64,000 nucleotides of DNA from Limiplasma sp034927815 (GCA_034927815.1 JAYFPK010000019.1:41810-105809); one strand, 5' to 3'. Shown: positions 19,529-29,160, counted from the first letter of the stretch. The notes: a model not told the origin generated them from the sequence alone. A program made the numbers and translations.

Positions 19529-20013
19529 AAGTCAAGCCCGGAATGAGCTTGAGCGCATGAGAATTTTCGTGAAATGGCGCTGGACATGAGGACATCCTTG
19601 ACATCCAGTGTTTTGATAAGCTAATACTATTTCTGACGATCGGGTAAAAAGGAACCCCAAGGAAAGGGTGGGCGTAGTCTTGCACACCCCATTTAGCTTT
19701 TTGTCCTTCATCTCTTCTCTTCGTGTCGGCAAGCTCGCCTTACTTCCGTCCCAAAGATAACGCTATTTCCCCCCGACTTTCGGTTTAGCGATTATTGGCG
19801 GACAAACCATCTCAATTCGCATCTTCATCCTCCAAGGCGCACTGGCGAGGCTGATGTTATCCGGCAATTGGGCTATACTGGAGACTGCTAAGCAAGCATT
19901 GTGGAACGCTTTCCGCGATCTCGTTCTTCATCAAACTCCGCAACGGTTGAGACAGGCGCAAGAGGATATGCCCAAATCTGGAGAACCCCTATTTTAGTAT
20001 GCGGTAGATCCCT
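19529..20013. other. Intergenic region with a possible gene relic
   Basis: The plus-strand frame from about 19765 to 19996 is open and protein-like (LARLMLSGNWAILETAKQAL and on to a TAG) but lacks a start codon and ribosome site; it could be the tail of a lost gene. A GACATCC-rich inverted stretch lies near 19586-19604. No family was recognised. Confidence 0.3.
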
Positions 20014-21660
20014 TCATTTCGTGCGGTATACTATTTGAAAGGACGCCTGCCCCAATTGTTCCTGGGCGGTTTGTCTCAAGGACTCAGCAAGCTCCACCTC
20101 TTTCAGCGTGGGGTGCCCCAGCAGAGGGCTCAGGTCCCCGTCCACCACCTCCGACAGGCCGAGCCGCTCCAGGGAGGCCAGCTTCTCCACGCCCCTCAGG
20201 CTGCACAGGGGGGCTTTGAAAAGGTCCAGGTCCTTGAGCGCGGGAATGCCCTCAAAGGAACTCAGGGAGGTGACAAAGCTGCCCCCCACGTCGATACGCC
20301 ACAGTAGCGGGCATCCAGCCAGGGTAGACAGGTCGCTGATCCGGGTGCCGAAGAGACAGACCTCTTCCAACCGGGACAGAGCCGCCAGGGGCGACACCTC
20401 CACAACCGGGTTATGGCGCAAATCGAGGGTTTGCAGGGCGGTCAGGCCGGAAAGGGGCGTCAGGTCGGAAATGTCCTCCCAGGCCACCTGGAGGTTGCTC
20501 AAGTTTGGGAACAGGGCCATGTCCGCAAGGGAAGACATGCCACCGTTTCTCACCGGGGCCTCCTTGGTGGCGGCTCCCTCGGCGAGGGCTCCGTAGCCCG
20601 CTCCGTCCCCGGCGGCCTTTTCCCCATAGATGAAAAGCTCGGTCACACTGAGCAAGTCCTTTCCCAGAAGCGGTTCCCCCTCCCCTAGGTCTAGGGTCAA
20701 GCGTACTGCCTGTTCTACCAAGGGCTCCCGGAAGGCGGCGGTTCCGGCAGGCTCCAGCAGACCCGTGCTCTCCGCGTAACGACCCAGCACAAACCCAGCG
20801 CACAGGCAAAATAAGCACGCAATGACTGCGCAGCTCCACCCCAAGGCCCTCCTTTGCCTACGCCCGTCCATGGCCAGCAAATCAGCGCGGACATTGGCCG
20901 CCGTTGCATAACGATCCTTTGGGGCAAAGGCTGTGCACTTTTCCACGATCCGACGCAGGCGGCGACTGACGATCCGGGGCAGGATCATCTCCCTATTGGA
21001 TTCACCTGTGAGCAGCCAGCCCAGCAGAATGCCCAGAGAAAACACATCCGCCCGGGCATCCGTTTGGGCATAGCCGTATTGCTCCGGTGCGGAAAAATTT
21101 CTTGTGCCGCAGGACACGGTGTCCTCCACCTTGTTTGGATCAAACACCCGGGAAATGCCGAAGTCGATTAGCCACAACTCCCCTTGGTGATCTACGATTA
21201 TGTTTTTAGGCTTGATGTCCCGGTGGATCACCGGGGGTGTTCGGCTATGGAGATAGGTTAGGATATCGCACAAGGAAACGGCCAGCCCGACGGTCTTCTC
21301 CTGACCGGGCTTGCGCTGGACAACATAACGATCCAAGGGCGTGCCCTCCACGTACTCACGGACCATGCACAGGTAATCCTCGTTTTCGTATTCCTCCACG
21401 AACCGGGGCAGGCCGGGATGGCTCAGAGCTTTAAGGATTACCCCTTCCAAGGCGCGAGCGGTAGCGTCGGCCTTCCGGTAACATTTGGCCACATAAAACA
21501 GGCCCGCTGCTTTGTGCTTCACTAGGAGGGTCTCGCAGCCTTCGTTGTGGGCAAAGCATTCGAAGGGCTCATACTCCCTCAAAAATTCTTCCGGATACCG
21601 TTGGGCATCGCATGCCGCCCGTAAGCTCTCCGCCAAGGCGTCATTCACAGATTCACTCAT
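20014..21660 (-). CDS. Membrane Ser/Thr protein kinase with outside LRR domain (copy 2)
   Basis: 548 residues from the ATG at 21660, chosen because it reproduces the 8-base overlap with the regulator seen in copy 1; an in-frame ATG six codons earlier is possible. The kinase motifs are intact: Lys59 in FYVAKCY, HRDIKPKNIIVD at about 146-157, and DFG at 166-168. One membrane segment lies near 276-300, followed by an LRR domain. It is strongly similar to the protein at 844-2472 along its whole length. Its product may recognise ligands related to the secreted LRR protein encoded just upstream. Confidence 0.88.
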   Translation of the reverse strand: MSESVNDALAESLRAACDAQRYPEEFLREYEPFECFAHNEGCETLLVKHKAAGLFYVAKCYRKADATARALEGVILKALSHPGLPRFVEEYENEDYLCMVREYVEGTPLDRYVVQRKPGQEKTVGLAVSLCDILTYLHSRTPPVIHRDIKPKNIIVDHQGELWLIDFGISRVFDPNKVEDTVSCGTRNFSAPEQYGYAQTDARADVFSLGILLGWLLTGESNREMILPRIVSRRLRRIVEKCTAFAPKDRYATAANVRADLLAMDGRRQRRALGWSCAVIACLFCLCAGFVLGRYAESTGLLEPAGTAAFREPLVEQAVRLTLDLGEGEPLLGKDLLSVTELFIYGEKAAGDGAGYGALAEGAATKEAPVRNGGMSSLADMALFPNLSNLQVAWEDISDLTPLSGLTALQTLDLRHNPVVEVSPLAALSRLEEVCLFGTRISDLSTLAGCPLLWRIDVGGSFVTSLSSFEGIPALKDLDLFKAPLCSLRGVEKLASLERLGLSEVVDGDLSPLLGHPTLKEVELAESLRQTAQEQLGQASFQIVYRTK

Positions 21661-22111
21661 GGGATTCTCCTTCGCCAAGCAGCGTAAGTCCCAGCCTGTT
21701 CAGCAACTCCTGAAGTTGCAGCACGGTTTTTCCGTCATGCAGACAGCGCATGATGGCCGCGTCCCGCAGAAGCTTGGGATAGAGGGGGCTTTTTTCCGCC
21801 ACTTTCAATAACGCCTGGGCTCCCTCCACATCCAGCCCCAACCCGAAGCAAATTTGGATCAACTTGTCCCGGGAGGGCCTGCGAGTGCCGTTGAAGATCT
21901 GGTGCCCATAGGTTCGGGCCAAGCCAGCCAGGCGGATTACCTGCCCCGCCGTCAGCCCCTTTTCCCGGCACAACCTCGCCAGGAAATAGCAAAGCTGGGG
22001 GGTGACCATCTGGGTAGCGTTGTCCTGCAGAAAGGCGTCAAAATCCGGAGCTTCCAAAAGCCTGCGCTGGAAGTTGAGGGTGGTTTGAATCTCCGAAGGG
22101 GGATGCACCAT
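21653..22111 (-). CDS. XRE-like regulator paired with LRR kinase (copy 2)
   Basis: 152 residues from the ATG preceded by AAAGGAGACAAGG. It has a helix-turn-helix pattern (VIRLAGLARTYGHQIFNG, then RRPSRDKLIQ) and a C-terminal tail (MRCLHDGKTVLQLQELL) shared with the copy at 2465-2926. It overlaps the kinase by 8 bases. The conserved pairing of regulator and receptor kinase in two places argues that they work together. Confidence 0.75.
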   Translation of the reverse strand: MVHPPSEIQTTLNFQRRLLEAPDFDAFLQDNATQMVTPQLCYFLARLCREKGLTAGQVIRLAGLARTYGHQIFNGTRRPSRDKLIQICFGLGLDVEGAQALLKVAEKSPLYPKLLRDAAIMRCLHDGKTVLQLQELLNRLGLTLLGEGESHE

Positions 22112-22203
22112 GTCCCTTGTCTCCTTTGTATCGCGTTCATGGGAGCGTGCTTTCATTATACTCCGTCCGAACCGGGAGGCAAGGGACAGGCGCGGGGATT
22201 TCC

Positions 22204-24564
22204 TTATTTCATTTCAAAATCCTTATTTTGGAGCTTGGGGTAGATGTCCTTGAGAGGAGAGAAGTCCTTGATGGGATTGTCGGCAAGCAGCAGCTCCGTC
22301 AGGTTCGTAAGGGCAGCCAAGGGTTTCACGGACTTGATCTTGTTGCCGCCCAGATTCAGGCTGATGAGGTTCACCAGATTGGCCAGGGGCTTCACATCTT
22401 GGATGGCGTTGCCGAAGGCCCGGAGGTGTTCAAGCTGGGTCAGGCCGGACAGCTTCTTGATATCCTTAATCTTGTGCCAGCTGATGTCAAGACTTCTCAA
22501 GTTGATGAAGTATTCGATACCATCCAGCTTGGTGATCTGGGAGCCCTTGGGGAACTTCTCCTGCCATTCGTTGCTCAGGTTGAGGAAGCCGTCAAGCGAA
22601 GCCACGTCCATGGCGGTGATGGGCCCCTCGGGCTTGTTCAGGGCTTCCCGGACGCGCTTCTCCAGCACCTTGTCGGGGAATTTGATGACTTTATCGGGGT
22701 TTTCGGGCTGGAGGAAGCCTTCGGATTGGCCTTCCGGCTGGTCTTCGGGCTGATCGGTTTCCATGGGCTTATCGGGGTCAAAGTCCTTGTCCTTCAGGTT
22801 CTTGGCGATGTCCTTGAAGGCGCTGGCATCCGGGGTCAGGTTGTGGCTGATCCGAAGGACGCCGAGGTTCTGGAGGCCGTACAGGGGCCTCAAATCCGTG
22901 ATCTTGTTGTGGGAAACGTCCAGTCCCCCAAGGCCCGTAAGGCTTTGCAGCGGGGTCAGGTCTGTGATTTGATTGCCGCTCAGCTCCAGATACCCCAGCC
23001 CATGCAAGCCGGAAAGCGGGGTCAGGTCGCTGACCTTGGAAGCATCCACCGCCAGCGTGTTCAGCTTGCCCAGGCCCGCCAGCGGAGAAAGGTCGCTGAC
23101 CTTGGAACCGAAGACCATCAGCCGCTCCAGGTTGACAAAGGCGGACAGGGCGGTCAGGTCGCTGACCTCCTCCCACATCTTTTCCACGCCCTGCTGAATC
23201 TCCGTGATCCGGTAGGCGTCCCGGTAGGTGATGGGCCGATCTTTGACCCCGGTGGGGATGCGCAGGATGGCTTCCAGGGCGGGGTCGGGCATGGGGATCG
23301 GGTCGGCGGGGATATCGTCCGGCACCCGCATCAGGTTGGTTTCCTCCAGGGCTGGGATCAGGGCTTCGAGAGGGGTCTGGTCGTTGCCCTGCCGGTCCAG
23401 ATAGAGGACGCGCAGGGAGGTGAGGCCCTCCAGCGGCCACAGGCCATTCAGGGGATTCCCCTCCGCGTAGAGGGCCTTGAGCACGGTCATGCCTTTCAGG
23501 GGGGTGAGGTCGCTGACCTGGTTGTAGCGGATGTTGAGCCAGTCCATGTGGGTCAGGCCCGCGAGGGGGCTCAGGTCGGACACCTGCTGGCCCTCCAGGT
23601 TCAGGGTGTTCAGGTTCACAAAGTCCTTCAGGGGCGAAATGTCGGTGATGGGGCCGGGCTGATCATCCCTGTGGTGCAATTCCAGCTTCCCCGCCGCAAA
23701 GGCGTCCCGCAGGGTGACGGGCCTGTCCTGAATGCCCAGGGAGGCCCGCAGCGCGAATTCCAGGTTAGGATCGGAAAGCTCCAGCGGGTCCTCGGGGATA
23801 TCCTGGGCCAGGATCAGCGCGGAGTCAAAGTCCTGGCCCAGCAGGTTGGGCGCGATGTCCCGCAGGGGGCTGTAATCCAGGATTGGGTTGCCGGCGATGT
23901 ACAGCCCTGTCAGGGGCAGCTTGCTAAGAGGCGTCAGGTCCTTGACCAGGTTCCAGCTCACGTCCACGGTGGTGAGGCGGGGAAGCTGGGCAAGGAGGCT
24001 GATGTCGCTAAGCTCCCCACCCAGGGAACAGAACGTTTCGAGCTGCTGGAGCTGGGAAAGCTCTGGGGGCAGGGCCCGGCAGGCGTCCATCCGGAGTTCC
24101 ACCAGCTGGGTCAGGTTCTTGAGGAAGGGCAGCTCCCGGAACCCGCTGTCAAAGCCCAGCTTCACCAGCCCCGTGAGAGAGCCAAGTATCTCCAGGTTCT
24201 CCACAGGGTTGCCCAGCAGCCAGACCTCCCTGAGATTGGACAAGTCCGCCAGGGGAGAGATGTCTTTGATGGCCTGGGAATTCAGCTTTACGCCGATGAG
24301 GTTGACAAAGGAGCGCAGCGCGGAGATGTCGTGGATGAGCTCGTTGTCCGGCGTGTCCTGGGACGCATCGGCGTTCAGCCAGTCCAGCCTAGCCGCGTCC
24401 TCCGGGGTGATAGGCCCCTCCGGCTTGCCCAAGGCCTCTCGTACCTTTTGTTCCAGCACAGTGTCAGAAAAGACGATTCCCTCACTCTCCTGGGCTGCTA
24501 AAGCATTCAAGGTCATCCCCAGGCATAGCAAGCACACCAGCGCAATCCGTAGCGTTTTTCTCAT
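22204..24564 (-). CDS. Secreted internalin-like LRR protein
   Basis: 786 residues from the ATG that starts a signal peptide (LRIALVCLLCLGMTLNALA), with GGGAGGG upstream. It contains four related modules, each starting with a pattern like VLEQKVREALGKPEGPIT, followed by internalin-type LRR units (such as LTPLSGLHGLGYLELSGNQI). The same opening pattern is found at the start of the LRR domains of both kinases (PLIEQAVRLASGL). No cell-wall sorting motif was seen, so it is probably released or loosely bound. It lies about 90 bases upstream of the second kinase module, on the same strand. Confidence 0.85.
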   Translation of the reverse strand: MRKTLRIALVCLLCLGMTLNALAAQESEGIVFSDTVLEQKVREALGKPEGPITPEDAARLDWLNADASQDTPDNELIHDISALRSFVNLIGVKLNSQAIKDISPLADLSNLREVWLLGNPVENLEILGSLTGLVKLGFDSGFRELPFLKNLTQLVELRMDACRALPPELSQLQQLETFCSLGGELSDISLLAQLPRLTTVDVSWNLVKDLTPLSKLPLTGLYIAGNPILDYSPLRDIAPNLLGQDFDSALILAQDIPEDPLELSDPNLEFALRASLGIQDRPVTLRDAFAAGKLELHHRDDQPGPITDISPLKDFVNLNTLNLEGQQVSDLSPLAGLTHMDWLNIRYNQVSDLTPLKGMTVLKALYAEGNPLNGLWPLEGLTSLRVLYLDRQGNDQTPLEALIPALEETNLMRVPDDIPADPIPMPDPALEAILRIPTGVKDRPITYRDAYRITEIQQGVEKMWEEVSDLTALSAFVNLERLMVFGSKVSDLSPLAGLGKLNTLAVDASKVSDLTPLSGLHGLGYLELSGNQITDLTPLQSLTGLGGLDVSHNKITDLRPLYGLQNLGVLRISHNLTPDASAFKDIAKNLKDKDFDPDKPMETDQPEDQPEGQSEGFLQPENPDKVIKFPDKVLEKRVREALNKPEGPITAMDVASLDGFLNLSNEWQEKFPKGSQITKLDGIEYFINLRSLDISWHKIKDIKKLSGLTQLEHLRAFGNAIQDVKPLANLVNLISLNLGGNKIKSVKPLAALTNLTELLLADNPIKDFSPLKDIYPKLQNKDFEMK

Positions 24565-25086
24565 TACAGATGTTCCCTCCCCTATTCCATTCTTAAGGCA
24601 ATAATACCATACTTTTCCGTCGGGCTGGGATGCAGCCAGCATTCATGTTAGGGTTGATAGGGCTTCCTCCTTAGGAAGAATACCACGCTGGATGGTCGAG
24701 TCACCTTCGGCTATGGTGGCAAAGCTGCCCGTTTGTCCCCTACTCCCCAACTTCCAGACAACACCCTAAAGAACGGGTAGGAAACAGGAAAGAAAAGAGC
24801 ATGATGCTGGACCCACTTTAGGTGGCTCTCAGCCATCACCACGAAATCATGCACCGTTTTGTGCATAGCAAATGCATCCTGGCGTATAAAAAGGAGTGCA
24901 GTGGTCCGACAGTTCCTCTATAATAGAACTGGATGAGCGCCTTTCAAAGGATTGTCAAGGATGGCCCGTAAGTAGCACGTTACCACACCGGATAGGCCTG
25001 CCATCCGCAAGGATATCTGGTTACTAAAGCCCTCTTTCTCAAGCCTCTTGGAGCAACCAAATACATCTCCCACAGGATCGCCAGAA
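24565..25086. other. Intergenic region with one copy of an interspersed repeat
   Basis: No gene seen. The region carries the 110-bp repeat at 24898-25009, and a short palindromic stretch near 24851 (GCACCGTTTTGTGC). Confidence 0.45.
24898..25009 (+). repeat. Interspersed 110-bp repeat, copy 1
   Basis: About 85% identical by eye to 49127-49239 in the same orientation. Shared blocks include GACAGTTCCTC, AGCGCCTTTCAAA, GTCAAGGAT and GGATAGGCC. The inner part holds an inverted pair CAGTTC...GAACTG. It contains no coding frame. It could be a small non-autonomous mobile element or the end of a larger one. Confidence 0.7.
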
Positions 25087-25392
25087 TCATTCCTTATGCT
25101 TACACATCCTCAAAGCTATCTCCAGAAGTTCTTCAGCTTTTTTGATCTCTTCAACAGTATACCCAGCAAGTATTTCTCTGCTGGGCTGCGAAAGCAAAAG
25201 ACGGTCTAGGGAGGCTTGTAGGCACGCTCCGATCTTAACAATGGTCTGGAGACTCGCCTTTCTCGTCCCCCGCTCTACATGTCCAATGAAGCTCGTACTT
25301 ACATCCACCATTTCCGCAAGCTGCTCCTGGGTAAGGCCATGTCTGCGGCGTAGAATACGAATCTGAGCTCCAAGCTCCCGGTAGTTCAGCAT
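25087..25392 (-). CDS. XRE-family transcriptional regulator
   Basis: 101 residues. A classical XRE helix-turn-helix covers about residues 6-60 (LRRRHGLTQEQLAEMVDVS, then FIGHVERGTRKASLQTI). A short helical tail follows. Its start overlaps the stop of the upstream gene by 7 bases, so both are probably made from one transcript. Confidence 0.8.
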   Translation of the reverse strand: MLNYRELGAQIRILRRRHGLTQEQLAEMVDVSTSFIGHVERGTRKASLQTIVKIGACLQASLDRLLLSQPSREILAGYTVEEIKKAEELLEIALRMCKHKE

Positions 25393-26081
25393 CCGCTTAT
25401 TCCTCCATTCCCCCGCTCCTTGTTCCTCGCCAGTTCATCTAGCCAGAGTTGGAAAATTACCTTGTTGGTTTCAATATCCTTGGTCATCAAATCATCCATG
25501 AAGCATTGAATGAAGCCTTGCAAAAAAAGACTTGTTGGTATCGCGATAAGAAAGGACCTTTTGAGGAGGCTGTTGAGGCGTTCCATGATCTCCTCCCCCA
25601 CCGCTTTACCAATCAATTCATACAGTTCATTGAGCCGAAGCTCATCGTAAATACTAGCCAAGGCATGTAAATGCTCACCGATGAACTTTTGGGCCAGCCT
25701 CGGCAACATCTCCTGTTTGATGACAATCGCGGTCATGCTTCTGGCTGTGGACTCTTCCTGATACAGCCCTTTGTAATGTCGATAGGTTTGCTTTGTCCTC
25801 TGAACCTGAGAAAGCAGTTCTTTATTTTCATCGTCCGCCCCCAGGTGAATTGAATGGATCAACTCTCCATAAGCCCGTATGCCGGCTTCAACCATATCTG
25901 CGGTCATCTTGGCGTTTATGACGCTGAAAACCTTGGAAACGTAGTGATCGATGAGATATGCTCTCTTACCAAGCTTACTTCGGATTTCCAACGCAGTTTC
26001 AAAGAACTCATTTTCCACCTTCAAAAGCTCTCCCACCGGCATTTCCTCCACAAAACGCAAAGGCGCCCTGAATATATTCAT
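25386..26081 (-). CDS. Unknown helical protein, partner of XRE regulator
   Basis: 231 residues, charged and alpha-helical, with no membrane segment beyond a weak hydrophobic stretch near 175-190 (SFLIAIPTSLFLQGF). No family recognised. It is first in a two-gene unit with the XRE gene. Confidence 0.6.
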   Translation of the reverse strand: MNIFRAPLRFVEEMPVGELLKVENEFFETALEIRSKLGKRAYLIDHYVSKVFSVINAKMTADMVEAGIRAYGELIHSIHLGADDENKELLSQVQRTKQTYRHYKGLYQEESTARSMTAIVIKQEMLPRLAQKFIGEHLHALASIYDELRLNELYELIGKAVGEEIMERLNSLLKRSFLIAIPTSLFLQGFIQCFMDDLMTKDIETNKVIFQLWLDELARNKERGNGGISGC

Positions 26082-26600
26082 CCAGACCTCACCCCTTATA
26101 TCAGGCTCAGACAGCGCCTATCATCAAAAAGCATATGTCGAAGCGAGGGTGCAAAGCGTGACTCTACTGCACCTCAGGCGCTATATGTTTTTGATGCGGG
26201 GCTTCCGCCGTGGTCTATATAGGCTCTGATCTAAGGAATTGTCAAGGGTGTTGTTTTGGGAAACAAGCTGGACACTTCCAAGATGGAAATTGCAAGGACA
26301 GGGCCAACGCTACAAAACGTACACATCCTTGCCTCAGCCTGTCCTGTTGCTATCCCAAAGCCTCCACCTCCACAGCGCAAACTTTTCCGTTTTCATTGGC
26401 GTCATTGCCACCCTGCCAATCCGGTTGTAGCAATGCGAAACACACCGTCGTTTCATCCCTATGTTCTGTGGGACGGTTGATTCCTTCCATCATTACGCCT
26501 CCCGATCAATCCCCCGTCTTTTATCGAACATTCCAATTTCAAAATTTTCCTATTTTCCGTTATGATATCCCTATACACATAAAGGGGGCGTAACATCAAA
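26082..26600. other. Intergenic region upstream of the selenium cluster
   Basis: No gene recognised. The end of the region should hold the promoter of the selenium operon; the AT-rich stretch at about 26520-26575 includes a possible -10 (TATGAT). No hairpin or riboswitch was recognised. Confidence 0.35.
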
Positions 26601-27656
26601 ATGGGCAAAAAATGGGGCGTTGTGGCGGCGGGGGTCGTCGTGGGGCTGGTGTCCATCGTGCTGGGGATTTTCGGGAACCCTGCCAATATGGCATTTTGCA
26701 TCGCTTGCTTTCTGCGGGATACCGCCGGGGCCCTGGGGCTGCACCGGGCCGAGGCGGTGCAGTACATCCGGCCCGAGATCATCGGCATTATCATCGGAGC
26801 GTTTCTCATTGGGCTGGTGAAGAAGGATTTCGCACCCAAGGGGGGCTCCTCCCCCTTCACCCGGTTCGTGCTAGCCATGTGCGTCATGGTGGGGGCGCTG
26901 ATCTTTTTGGGATGCCCGCTGCGGATGGTGCTGCGGATGGCCGGGGGCGATTTGAACGCCCTGGTGGGCCTGGTGGGCTTTGCCGGGGGCATCCTCACGG
27001 GGATCTTCTTCCTGAACCGGGGCTTTTCCCTCAGGCGCAGCTATGACCAGCCCCTGGTGGAAGGGGTCGCCTTCACGGTAGCCAATGTGCTGCTGCTGGC
27101 GTTGCTGGTGGCCGCGCCCGCGTTCCTCTTTTTCAGCCAAGCCGGCCCTGGCTCCCTGCGAGCGCCTTTGCTGCTGTCTTTGGCGGGCGGGCTCATCGTG
27201 GGCGTGGTGGCCCAGCGCTCCCGCATGTGCTTCATCAGCGGCATCCGGGACGCCGTGCTGTTCAAGGATTTCCGGATGGTGGGCGGCTACGCGGCCATTT
27301 TGGTCACGGTGCTGGTGGGCAACCTCATCACCGGTAACTTCAAGCTGGGCTTCGCCGGGCAGCCCATTGCCCACACCGAATGGCTCTGGAACATTTTGGG
27401 CCTGTATCTGGTGGGGTTTGGATCGGTACTGCTGGGCGGGTGCCCCCTGCGGCAGGTGGTGCTAGCGGGCAGCGGCAATAGCGACGCCGGGGTGACGGTG
27501 CTGGGCTTCCTGGCGGGGGCCGCCGTCGCCCATAATTTCGGCCTGGCTTCCTCGGGCGCGGGCACCACCCCTGGCGGGCGGATCGCGTTCTTTATCTGCG
27601 CCGTCATCCTGTTTGCCATTGCCGGTTTCAACGTGAAAAAATCATCCAAAGCATAA
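26601..27656 (+). CDS. yedE: YedE-family putative selenium transporter
   Basis: 351 residues, polytopic membrane protein of the YeeE/YedE family with two repeated halves. Each half carries a GCPLR motif (LGCPLRMVLR near 110, LGGCPLRQVV near 280); further typical features are GNPANMAFCIACFLRD and RSRMCFISGIRD. It is the first gene of a plus-strand unit with a YedF-like protein, a DUF3343 protein and SelD. Such YedE proteins are associated with selenium use and are thought to import a selenium compound; transport itself is inferred. Confidence 0.85.
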   Translation: MGKKWGVVAAGVVVGLVSIVLGIFGNPANMAFCIACFLRDTAGALGLHRAEAVQYIRPEIIGIIIGAFLIGLVKKDFAPKGGSSPFTRFVLAMCVMVGALIFLGCPLRMVLRMAGGDLNALVGLVGFAGGILTGIFFLNRGFSLRRSYDQPLVEGVAFTVANVLLLALLVAAPAFLFFSQAGPGSLRAPLLLSLAGGLIVGVVAQRSRMCFISGIRDAVLFKDFRMVGGYAAILVTVLVGNLITGNFKLGFAGQPIAHTEWLWNILGLYLVGFGSVLLGGCPLRQVVLAGSGNSDAGVTVLGFLAGAAVAHNFGLASSGAGTTPGGRIAFFICAVILFAIAGFNVKKSSKA

Positions 27657-27668
27657 GGAGGAATGGGC

Positions 27669-27878
27669 ATGAAAACAATCGTGGACGCCTGCGGGCTTTC
27701 CTGCCCGGAGCCGGTGCTTCAGCTCAAGCGGGTCATCGACGGGACGGAGGAAATCGAGTTGCGGGTGGATAGCCAGGTGTGCGTGGAGAACTGCAGCCGC
27801 TTCGCCCAGTCTAAGGGGTTCCGGGTTGCGGTGGAGGGCGGGAACGGGCTCTATACCATGACCCTCACTAAGGAATAA
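27669..27878 (+). CDS. TusA/YedF-like sulfurtransferase-like selenium protein
   Basis: 69 residues from the ATG 7 bases after AAGGAGG. TusA-fold motif CGLSCPEPVL with the central Cys12 in the CPxP position; an extra Cys8 sits just before. The family handles persulfide or selenide carriers; in this cluster it probably passes selenium towards SelD. It corresponds to the N-terminal part of YedF; the remaining YedF domain is not present in this frame. Confidence 0.82.
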   Translation: MKTIVDACGLSCPEPVLQLKRVIDGTEEIELRVDSQVCVENCSRFAQSKGFRVAVEGGNGLYTMTLTKE

Positions 27879-27883
27879 GGCCT

Positions 27884-28117
27884 ATGGAATACCTGGTCAC
27901 TTTTTACACCCACTACGGGGCCATGCGCTTTCATAAGCATTGCCGGGGCAGCGGCGTGCCCGCCCGGATGATGCCCGTTCCCCGGGAGCTCAGCGCTTCC
28001 TGCGGGGTCTGTGTGCGGCTTCAGGCGGAGGCGGCCCCGAGTCCCGCGGAACATGAGGATATGGAAGGCTGTTTTAGCATTGGGCCAACGGGCGCCTTTA
28101 CGGCGGTGGAGGAATAA
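27884..28117 (+). CDS. DUF3343 protein
   Basis: 77 residues with the DUF3343 pattern: VTFYTHYGAMRFHKHC, RMMPVPRELSASCGVC. DUF3343 proteins are linked to selenium metabolism and redox cysteine chemistry by neighbourhood; their function is not established. Conserved cysteines are seen at about 20, 40 and 43. It lies 5 bases after the YedF-like gene and 3 bases before selD. Confidence 0.82.
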   Translation: MEYLVTFYTHYGAMRFHKHCRGSGVPARMMPVPRELSASCGVCVRLQAEAAPSPAEHEDMEGCFSIGPTGAFTAVEE

Positions 28118-28120
28118 ACC

Positions 28121-29152
28121 ATGGATATGCGCAAGCTCAACAAGTTCACGGCCTGCGGCGGCTGCATCGCCAAGTTGCCCCAGGGGATGCTGAAGAATGT
28201 TCTCTCCAGCATCCCCCAGTTTGACGATCCCCGTCTGCTGGTGGGCTTTGATACCTCGGACGACGGCTCGGTGTATCAACTCACCGATGACCTGGCCATC
28301 ATCAACACCCTGGACTTTTTCCCGCCCATGGTCAACGACCCGTATCTGTTCGGCAAAATCGCCGCTGCCAACGCCCTGAGCGATATTTACGCCATGGGGG
28401 GCGAGGTGAAATCCGCCCTGAACATCGTCTGCTTTCCCGAGGAGGAGGACCCGGTCATCTTGGGGGAAATCCTCCGGGGCGGCGCGGAAAAGGTGCTGGA
28501 GGCCGGGGGCGTGCTGTGTGGCGGGCATTCCATCAACGACAAGGAGCCCAAGTACGGCCTTTCCGTCACGGGGGTTGTGCACCCGGACCGAATCCTCTAT
28601 AACAACCGCTGCCAGATCGGGGACCGGATCATCCTCACCAAGCCCTTGGGGGTGGGCATGGTGACCACCTCCTATAAGGCGGGGGAAGCCTCGGAGGAGA
28701 GCTACCTCCAGGCGGTGCAAAGCATGCAAACCCTGAACAAACACGCCTTTGAGATCGCGAAGCGCTACAGTGTCCATAGCTGTACCGACGTGACGGGCTT
28801 CGGCTTCCTGGGGCACCTGAACGAGATGGTCACCCCCGCGTACTCCATCCAGGTACAGGCAAGCAGCGTGCGCTATATCCCCGAGGCATACCGGCTGGCG
28901 GAGGAATACCTCATCACCGGGGGCGGCACGAAAAACCGCAATTTCCTGCGGGATAAGGTGAGCCTCCAGGGCCTGTCCATGCCCATGGAGGAAATTTTGT
29001 TTGACCCCCAAACCTCCGGCGGCCTGTTGCTCAGCGTGGATCCCCGGGACGCGGACGCTTTGCTGGTGGAGCTTGGAACGCTGGAGCTTCCTTGCTGCAT
29101 GGTGGGAGAGGTGGTTCCCCGCGGGGAGTACAATGTGCTGGTGACCCCGTAA
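28121..29152 (+). CDS. selD: Selenide, water dikinase
   Basis: 343 residues, normal length. It makes selenophosphate from selenide and ATP. The catalytic loop reads ACGGCIAKLPQG, with Cys15 in the position often held by selenocysteine and Lys18 following; so this is a cysteine version. Further family motifs are DLAIINTLDFFPPMVNDPY, AANALSDIYAMGG and GFGFLGHLNEM. It ends the plus-strand unit and is followed by a strong terminator. No SelA, SelB or tRNA-Sec gene was seen nearby. Confidence 0.95.
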   Translation: MDMRKLNKFTACGGCIAKLPQGMLKNVLSSIPQFDDPRLLVGFDTSDDGSVYQLTDDLAIINTLDFFPPMVNDPYLFGKIAAANALSDIYAMGGEVKSALNIVCFPEEEDPVILGEILRGGAEKVLEAGGVLCGGHSINDKEPKYGLSVTGVVHPDRILYNNRCQIGDRIILTKPLGVGMVTTSYKAGEASEESYLQAVQSMQTLNKHAFEIAKRYSVHSCTDVTGFGFLGHLNEMVTPAYSIQVQASSVRYIPEAYRLAEEYLITGGGTKNRNFLRDKVSLQGLSMPMEEILFDPQTSGGLLLSVDPRDADALLVELGTLELPCCMVGEVVPRGEYNVLVTP

Positions 29153-29160
29153 GCGGTGCC

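Noticed and set aside
22117..24501. Very long open frame on the plus strand (about 794 codons)
   Set aside because: It lies opposite the LRR gene at 22204-24564. The minus-strand product has a signal peptide and regular LRR units; the plus-strand product is only its GC-rich shadow.
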